From the NCBI RefSeq assembly GCF_019703515.2, contig NC_059374.1:16623095-16687094 (forward strand): DNA of 64,000 bases, read 5' to 3'. The translations under genes were made by a program, and so were the position numbers. Shown here in pieces: positions 57,801-64,000 of the stretch (the first letter of the stretch is position 1; every line of letters starts with the position of its first letter). The notes beneath the pieces were generated by a model. The model ran no database searches and was not told where the DNA came from. It saw only the letters and a program-made list of their open reading frames with translations. This stretch comes from Myxocyprinus asiaticus. Taxonomy: Eukaryota; Chordata; Actinopteri; Cypriniformes; Catostomidae.

Positions 57801-58155
57801 CTCGCAGGTGGTGGGAGGGGAGGAGCGCCCGGTGCTGTACATTAGCCGTAAGCTCTCGTTAAGGGAAACTAAGTACAGCACCTTGGAGAAGGAGTGTCTC
57901 GCCATCAAGTGGGTGGTCCTCACTCTCCGATACTACCTGTTGGGGCGGGCCTTCACCCTCTGCTCGGATCACGCCCCACTCCAGTGGCTCCACCGCATGA
58001 AAGATACTAACGCCCGAATCACCCGTTGGTATCTGGCTCTTCAGCTGTTTAAGTTCAAGGTGGTCCACAGACCGGGGGCGCAGATGGCTGTCGCCGACTT
58101 CCTTTCCAGGAATGGGGGGGGAGTGGTAGGCAGGCCGGATGTTGCCCCGGCCTGA
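54784..58155 (+). pseudogene. Pol of the Gmr1-like Gypsy: protease-integrase-RT-RNase H, one in-frame stop
   Basis: One frame from the frameshift point to 58155. Zinc knuckle CWRCGDPSHFRDQC at 54826-54867; protease with VDTGCNQT near 54985; integrase with HHCC region (HYNPMAGHLGERK to CAACREC, about 55615-55740) and catalytic core with GMDLVGP, LTDQGTTF and DGLVERFNK, having 35 residues between second aspartate and glutamate; then the C-terminal region to about 56640. RT follows: N-terminal blocks to HSD, then TAG (56971-56973), then SSPVVLVPKSDGSVRF, DLTKGYWQIPL, the catalytic YLDDIIIYS, and RNase H with TDASDRGLGAVLSQ to VADFLSRN. The stop falls where tryptophan is expected. No other break is visible. 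It would prevent RT synthesis unless read through. Confidence 0.92.
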
Positions 58156-58156
58156 G

Positions 58157-58170
58157 TCGGGCGGTGGGGA
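58157..58170 (+). promoter_or_regulatory. Polypurine tract
   Basis: tcgggcggtgggga, two bases before the 3' LTR, is the likely plus-strand primer; it directly follows the pol stop codon. Confidence 0.7.
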
Positions 58171-58172
58171 TA

Positions 58173-58532
58173 TGTGGCAGCGGGGGCGTGGTCAAGCATC
58201 TCTCCGGAGAGAGAAAAAGCGGTAAGGGCGCTTACACCTGAGCTAAATTATGTATAACACCTGCCTCTAATTTCAGTGAGCACAGGGAGAGCGGCATAAA
58301 TAGAGACACACTGCAAATAGGAGGGAGAGAGAGCCTGGGCACGACAGACCCGAGCAAGAAGCAAAGAGTTTTTATTACAAATGATGAGAGTTTATTTTTG
58401 TGAAGCGGTGTGTAATTGTTGATTAACTTTGTGCATAACGCAAAGACTGGGAGACCGTAATTTGTGCTGCAGAGAGAGAGAAAATAAACCCTTACCTGAA
58501 CCAGGAAAACTGCTTCTCGCCTCCTCTTTACA
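58173..58532 (+). repeat. 3' LTR of the young Gmr1-like element
   Basis: 360 bp, same length as the 5' LTR with four substitutions and no indel, ending TCTTTACA before the TSD. Confidence 0.95.
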
Positions 58533-58537
58533 TCCAG

Positions 58538-58935
58538 TTATTAAGCATTTGATAGCAATAGATGATTATTAAATGGTTATTTGAAAAATGCAAATACAGA
58601 AAGCCAGGGGGTACAGTGTACTCCTAAACATACAAAATTAAAAAAAACACTTTTAGCAGATATACGTATAGTCTTTCTCTGCACTGCACAGATTTTTGTC
58701 CTATAAAATGTTGTCTTGAATGAGAATGTAAATAGAAAGTAGAACATCATTGTCCATAGCTTTGATGTAACTAAAGCCTATTGGCTTGGCTTGTCACTTT
58801 TAAAGTGAATCAGAGTCCCACCCAAACTTCCTGCTTCATTAGGAAATATGTCAACACAGAACAATGCTCATCATGTCATTTCATAAAGTCTTTAAAGTTG
58901 GCAAAGCTTACGACAGTAATAGCCAGAAGTCAATA
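58538..58935. other. Non-coding DNA, nothing recognised
   Basis: About 400 bases between the Gypsy and the hAT MITE; no frame with family features. Confidence 0.45.
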
Positions 58936-58943
58936 CATACTGA

Positions 58944-59779
58944 CAGGGTTGGGAGGGTTGAAATGTATTCCACTACAGATTACAGAATACATGCTGTAAA
59001 ATGTAAATTGTAACGTATTTCGTTAGATTACTCAAGGTCAATAATGTATTCTAAACACTTTGAATTACTTCTTCAGCACTGATACATTTTTTTCACTTGT
59101 TTTGACTATAAAAACTCTGCAAGTACAGTAAGACAAAATACACATGTTAAAAATACATTCTCTGAAAAACCTAAATATCTGATGCAGTGTTGCTTCTAAA
59201 ATAAATCCAATTGACCTTGTTTTAAGAATTTTTAGATATTTTTACAGGAAAACAATACAAAAATTATTATCAAGAATAAGATTTTTGCCCTAATATCAAA
59301 GGTCTTACTAGAAAAAAGAAATTATGATCCAGCATGAATTTTCTTGATAAAAAAAAATATGAACGTGCCTGGTAACGTGCATGTAAATGGCTAGAAATAG
59401 CATTTTAGCTTAGCGTAAAGCTGACAATTTACACAAGGCTTATTTCTATTTCTTGTGCTCCAAACTTACTTCAAACTTACTTCTGTCTGCTCGTATGAAT
59501 GTAACACATCATAAGAAAGTGACTCACTGCTGTTCAAATGCACTTTGGATCGCATAATTTATATGTATACATTTTTCCATCTGAAAGGACTAAATATTAA
59601 ATGAAACAAATGACAATAAAATGCAAAGTAATCTCTTCAGTAATCAAAATACTTTTTGAATGTAACTATATTCTAAATACCAATGATTTAAATTGTAACT
59701 GTAGTGGAATACAGTTACTTATATTTTGTATTTTAAATATGTATTCCTGTTACTTGTATTTCGTTACTCCCCAACCCTG
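58944..59779 (+). mobile_element. Complete hAT MITE (same family as 15729-16489)
   Basis: 836 bp, cagggttgggaggg...ctccccaaccctg, with a perfect 8-bp duplication CATACTGA at 58936-58943 and 59780-59787. It shows the terminal sequence missing from the first copy. The frame at 59601-59903 is a by-product. No transposase. Confidence 0.88.
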
Positions 59780-59787
59780 CATACTGA

Positions 59788-60485
59788 ATCAGCTGTCTAG
59801 TTTAAACAGGGGACACACAATATCCTTACAAATTAATCACATTATTGATTTTTTTTTCAAGATTTCCAGTGCTTACTCTTTTTACAAATACCACAATCTC
59901 TGAAAAGATTACACAGTACATCCATCACATCTCCCTTCCCACTCATTGACTTCTGAAAACGATTAGCATCTTAGCAGTATTTATTGAGGTGATAGTGAAG
60001 TATGGCAGCTCTGTGATGCACTCTGACCCCATTGATGGCAGGCAAAGTCTTTAAATGAAGGTGTCCTTGACTGCATTCACACAATGCTAATGGGAATAAT
60101 TAGCCCTGCTTGCTGTAATTGACAATTTGTGTAAGGAGCATGGCAACAAGACAAAAATAACAAGGAGCTGCTAAGGTTGTCAAATCAAAAGTCTCCGTCT
60201 TCCACTCCATTGTGCATCCTAATGGTACATGGTACAAACAAACAACAATGACTGAAATGTATTCATCTAAAGCAAGGATGTCAAACACAGAGAAAGATTT
60301 GTAGTAATTTTCTGACAGACAGACAGATGATAGATAAATAGACAGACAGATAGCAAACCGACATAGAATCAACGTCAATCCGATGTCTCTCACAGCATTG
60401 AAATGATGTTGATCTCTGACATTTATTCCACATCTTTTTGCTTATGGAAGTCACGTTGATTCTACATCATTCACGCCACTGAAAC
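59788..60485. other. Non-coding DNA next to the LINE
   Basis: No gene. A short (GACA/GATA)-type tract is at 60317-60352. From about 60360 to 60485 the sequence has mirrored 'ttgattctac' and 'tagaatcaac' motifs; a similar motif returns after the LINE (63981-63990), suggesting that the LINE landed in another dispersed repeat. Confidence 0.5.
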
Positions 60486-60505
60486 TTGAGTTTTTTGGAC
60501 TCAAG

Positions 60506-61840
60506 ATGGCGCCAAGTATGGCTGCTGCGTTGCGAGCTCCGACACAACATAGTAGTGTTTTGTTTGTTTTGTTCACAATTCTTATGTTTTTTGTCTTGGA
60601 TGTTGTCTGCCTTATTGTCTACGACAGACAAACACTTTTGGACATTGGTTCAGCAATTTCACACCGTAAACCGGACTTCAATGCCGACCCGCTGTTTACA
60701 AACACTCCAGCGGAGCTCTTTGTCTGGGCAGTCCGGACACGGAAACGCAAAAGGAAAAGGGGAAACAGAGCCGGTGTTCTCATCAGAGTAAGACGCCGCG
60801 CAAATCGACCCCCGCTACCCAGTATTCTACTGGCAACTGTTCAATCTCTGGATAACAAACTCTGCGAGCTGAAAGCGCGGATCTCTTTCCAACGAGAGAC
60901 AAGGAACTGCTGCATTATCTGCCTTACGGAAACTTGGATGTCTGCGGAGATTCCAGACTCAGCCATTGAACCCGCGGGGTTCTCCGTGCACCGAGCGGAC
61001 AGAGCGAAAGACCTCTCAGGTAAAAGCAGAGGTGGTGGTGTATGTTTTATGATCAACAAATCCTGGTGTGATCAGAGGAACGTTCATTCTATCAAGTCTT
61101 TCTGCTCTCCTGATCTGGAATTTCTCATGCTTCTGTGTCGACCATTCTGGCTACCGAGGGAATTCACAGTGGTCATTATCACAGCTGTGTACATTCCCCC
61201 ACAAGCCGACACAGACCGGGCACTCAAGCAACTGTATGGGATTATAAGTGAACAGGAAACCGCGCACCATGAGGCCACGTTCATTGTGACTGGGGACTTT
61301 AATAAAGCCAGTTTCAAATCAGTCGCACCAAAATACCACCAGCACATTAGTTTCAACACACGAGGGGACCGGGTTTTGGACCATTGCTACTCTCCCTTCC
61401 GGGATGGCTACAAATCCCTCCCCCGCCCACCATTTGGCAAATCGGACCACTCTTCCATTCTGCTTCTGCCCGCTTACAAGCAGAAACTGAAACAGGAAGC
61501 ACCCACCCTCAGAACGATCCAGTGCTGGTCGGACCAATCAGACTCTATGCTACAGGACTGTTTTGATCACATGGACTGGAAGATGTTCTGGTCCGCATCT
61601 GATGACGACATCAAGCTTTACGCTGATAGCGTAATGTGTTTCATCAAAAAGTGCGTGGAGGACGTGGTTCCGACCAGAACAATACGGATCTATCCGAACC
61701 AGAAACCATGGATAAATAGCGATGTTCGCGCGGCACTTAATGTGCAGACCTCCGCTTTTAATTCTGGAAACGCAGAGGAGCATAAACAAGCCAGTTATGC
61801 CCTCCAAACAGAACAGCAAAACTTCAGTACAGGAGCAAGA
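60506..61840 (+). pseudogene. LINE endonuclease domain (5' part of the ORF)
   Basis: From ATG 60506 the first ~45 residues include a hydrophobic run (VLFVLFTILMFFVLDVVCLI), then a basic stretch (RKRKRKRGNR). An apurinic-type endonuclease follows: CLTETWMS, GGGVCFMINKSW, AVYIPPQADTD, VTGDFNKASF, and SDHSSILL at its end. The linker continues to EEHKQASYALQTEQQ. Near 61825-61845 a frame change occurs; the frame stays open to 61933 but out of register with the RT. This enzyme nicks target DNA to prime reverse transcription. Confidence 0.87.
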
Positions 61841-63429
61841 TTGAAGGACAGTTTAACACCACCAACTCTAGAAGCATGTGGCAGGGAATTAACATCATCA
61901 CGGACTTTAAAGGGAATAAAAACTCCACCATGAACACCGCTGCCTCTCTCCCGGATGAGCTAAATACTTTTTATGCTCGTTTTGAGTGAAATAACACCGC
62001 CCTCGCAGAGAGAGCTCTAGCGGCCGGAGCTACAGAGGTTAGTTCACTCTCCATCTCTGTAGCGGATGTAACCCAATCCTTCCGACGGGTGAATATCCGC
62101 AAAGCCGCGGGCCCAGACAGCATTCCGGGCCGCATCATCAGAGCGTGCGCAAACCAGCTGGCTGGTGTTTTTACAAACATTTTCAACCTTTCCCTCTCTT
62201 TGTCTGTAGTCCCCACATGCTTAAAAACATCCACCATTGTGCCTGTTCCAAAGCAATCAAAAATAATTTGCTTAAATGACTGGCATCCTGTTGCTCTGAC
62301 CCCCATCATCAACAAATGCTTTGAGAGACTAATCAGAGAATACATCTGCTCTGTGCTGCCTCTCTCTCTTGACCCATTGCAGTTTGCTTACCGCAACAAC
62401 CGCTCCACTGATGATGCCATTGCATCTACAATACACACTGCTCTCTCCCACCTGGAAAAAAAGAAGACTTATGTGAGAATGCTGTTTGTAGACTACAGCT
62501 CAGCATTCAACACCATAATGCCCTCCAAGCTAGATGAGAAACTCTGGGCTCTGGGCTTAAACAGCTTGCTGTGCAGCTGGATCCTGGACTTCCTGTCAAG
62601 CAGACGCCAGGTGGTTAGAATAGGCAGCAACATCTCCTCATCACTGACCCTCAACACTGGAGCCCCACAGGGCTGTGTTCTCAGCCCACTCTTGTATTCC
62701 TTGTACACACATGACTGTGTGGCAACACATAGCTCCAATGCCATCATTAAGTTTGCTGATGACACGACGGTGGTAGGTCTGATCACTGACAATGATGAAA
62801 CAGCCTACAGAGAGGAGGTGCACACTCTGACACACTGGTGTCAGGAGCACAACCTCTCTCTCAACGTCAGTAAGACAAAGGAGCTTGTGGTGGACTTCAG
62901 GAGAAGAGATAGAGAACACAGTCCCATCACCATCAATGGAGCACCAGTGGAGAGAGTCAGCACCTTCAAGTTCCTGGGTGTCCTCATCACTGAGGAACTC
63001 ACAAGGTCCATCCACGCTGAAGTCGTTGTGAAGAAGGCTCATCAGCGCCTCTTTTTCCTGAGACAGCTGAGGAAGTTTGGAATGAACCTCCACATCCTCA
63101 CACGGTTCTACACCAGCACTGTAGAGAGCATCTTGACTGGCTGCATCTCCGCCTGGTACGGCAATAGCACCGCCCACAACTGCAAAGCACTGCAAAGGGT
63201 GGTGCGAACTGCCAGACACATCATCGGAGGTGAGCTTCCCTCCCTCCAGGAAATATATACCAGGCGGTATGTGAAAAAAGCTTGTAGGATCATCAGAGAC
63301 TCCAGCCACCCGAGCCACGGGCTGTTCTTACTGCTACCATCAGGCAGGCAGTATCGCAGCATTAGGACCCGCACCAGCCGTCTCCATGATAGCTTCTTCC
63401 CCCAAGCAATCAGACTTTTGAACTCTTGA
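61840..63429 (+). pseudogene. LINE reverse transcriptase domain (3' part of the ORF)
   Basis: The frame resumes near 61840 and meets TGA at 61987-61989 (after FYARFE), then is open to 63429 ([10 protein letters not shown] from about 62101 onwards). RT motifs are intact: [59 protein letters not shown] and the catalytic [11 protein letters not shown]. The C-terminal thumb-like part ends with [16 protein letters not shown], the usual end in this group. Apart from the TGA and the upstream frameshift it looks sound, so the copy is young. Confidence 0.9.
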
Positions 63430-63901
63430 TCTCCCACGATCAAATACATCAGCACTGCACTTTATTATTATTACTACGCTTACTCTTATATCTCACACCG
63501 GACTGTCATAAATTATATTATTATTATATTCTCTCTTAACAACTTACTATCAACCGACAGCCTGAATGTCAATACAGTACAATACAACCTACTGTACATT
63601 CTATATATTCTACTATATATACTTTTTTATATTTTTTATTTTTTTTTATTGAATAATGTGTATCTATATTGTGCGTATTGTATACTGTACAATGTATGCT
63701 ATTATTTGTATATTGTTGTAATTATGTGTATATTAGACGTTTAAATTGTGCTGTGTTAATTTGATGTTATTGTAAATTGGTATATGTCTCATCACTGTCA
63801 CAACTGCTATGTTGATCGGAACTGCACCCAAGAATTTCACACACCATTGCACTTGTGTATATGGCTGTGTGACAATGAAAGTGATTTTATTTTATTTTAT
63901 T

Positions 63902-64000
63902 TGAAAACAAACATAAAATTGATCTAATTGGTTTGCTTACCTTGAAACAATGTCGATTTCAGTTGGGTGAAACAACTTCATAGAATCAACACAGTTTCAA
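63902..64000. other. Sequence after the LINE
   Basis: Under 100 bases; the 'tagaatcaac' motif near 63981 matches sequence before the LINE (60364), so this is probably the other half of an interrupted repeat. Confidence 0.4.

Larger units (their letters stand above)
53465..58532 (+). mobile_element. Young Gmr1-like Gypsy retrotransposon, nearly intact
   Basis: Two 360-bp LTRs differ at four positions by my reading. A perfect 5-bp duplication TCCAG lies at 53460-53464 and 58533-58537. Inside, in order: primer-binding site, Gag with a SCAN-like domain, zinc knuckle, protease, integrase, reverse transcriptase, RNase H, polypurine tract. Integrase before RT is the Gmr1-type order. The only clear lesion in pol is one TAG at 56971-56973; Gag and Pol are in different frames, joined at a candidate slippage site. 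LTR similarity and intact frames say it inserted recently. The solo LTR at 26746-27084 is an older relative. Confidence 0.95.
60490..63901 (+). mobile_element. L2/CR1-group LINE, lightly damaged
   Basis: A non-LTR retrotransposon starting near ctcaagatggcgccaag, with an endonuclease frame, a reverse-transcriptase frame, a 3' UTR and a terminal tract gtgacaatgaaagtgatttt followed by (attt)n. About 3.4 kb is close to full length for one-ORF fish LINEs of this group. Only one frameshift and one stop separate it from an open frame. Confidence 0.85.

Noticed and set aside
57319..57923. Minus-strand frames opposite the RT
   Set aside because: Shadows of the GC-rich pol frame on the plus strand.
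62641..63318. Minus-strand 225-codon frame
   Set aside because: Antisense of the LINE reverse transcriptase; the plus-strand frame has all RT motifs.

Overview
This window is teleost fish DNA, most likely from a cyprinid (carp/minnow family). I recognise no host protein-coding exon. What can be supported is almost entirely transposable elements, many with intact target-site duplications (TSDs) that fix their borders to the base. The fish assignment rests on several Tc1 DNA transposons (one very close to the Sleeping Beauty type), many 8-bp-TSD hAT non-autonomous elements, TTAA-flanked MITEs, a tRNA-derived SINE that looks like the cyprinid HAmo SINE, fish-type LINEs, and SCAN-Gag Gypsy elements. 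All names are from recognition; no database was searched.

Layout. 1-7.0 kb: a broken Tc1 (2111-3739), a solo LTR (3774-4045), a degenerate minisatellite, a LINE 3' fragment, and a solo LTR of 953 bp (6048-7000). 7.3-13.1 kb: a Tc1 cluster. A Sleeping Beauty-type relic has a non-autonomous LTR retrotransposon (8718-10865) inserted inside its right terminal repeat; next to it, in a TA-rich tract, are an internally deleted Tc1 (10947-11475) and a Tc1 with an uninterrupted DD34E transposase (11482-13063). 13.7-20.2 kb: hAT nested in hAT, then a hAT copy cut by a minus-strand, 5'-truncated chromovirus-type Gypsy with the usual PR-RT-RH-IN order. 20.2-33.7 kb: a Tc1 fragment, a TTAA foldback element, a solo LTR, a hAT holding a solo LTR and a second hAT, a piggyBac-like relic, a TTAA MITE holding a SINE, another hAT, and about 4 kb of apparently single-copy DNA.

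33.8-41.4 kb: a degraded Gypsy with integrase upstream of reverse transcriptase (Gmr1-like), carrying a perfect 50-bp-arm palindrome in its leader and a complete non-autonomous LTR element (35746-38073) inside it. 41.8-44.7 kb: a third non-autonomous LTR element, involved in a 1.75-kb tandem duplication. 45.9-51.8 kb: a minus-strand L1 with an internal repeat array. 53465-58532: a young Gmr1-like Gypsy with LTRs differing at 4 of 360 sites, a SCAN-like Gag, a candidate -1 frameshift site and one in-frame stop. 58.9-59.8 kb: a complete hAT MITE. 60.5-63.9 kb: an L2/CR1-group LINE damaged only by a frameshift and a stop.

How they relate. The three short LTR elements lack pol but share an architecture: a small Gag-like N-terminus followed by a long repetitive proline-rich frame. 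They presumably depend on enzymes of autonomous Gypsy relatives. The MITEs and SINE likewise depend on hAT, TTAA-specific and LINE machinery from elsewhere. Nesting gives relative ages: the interrupted hAT, Tc1 and Gypsy are older than what sits inside them, and the 53465-58532 Gypsy is among the youngest insertions.
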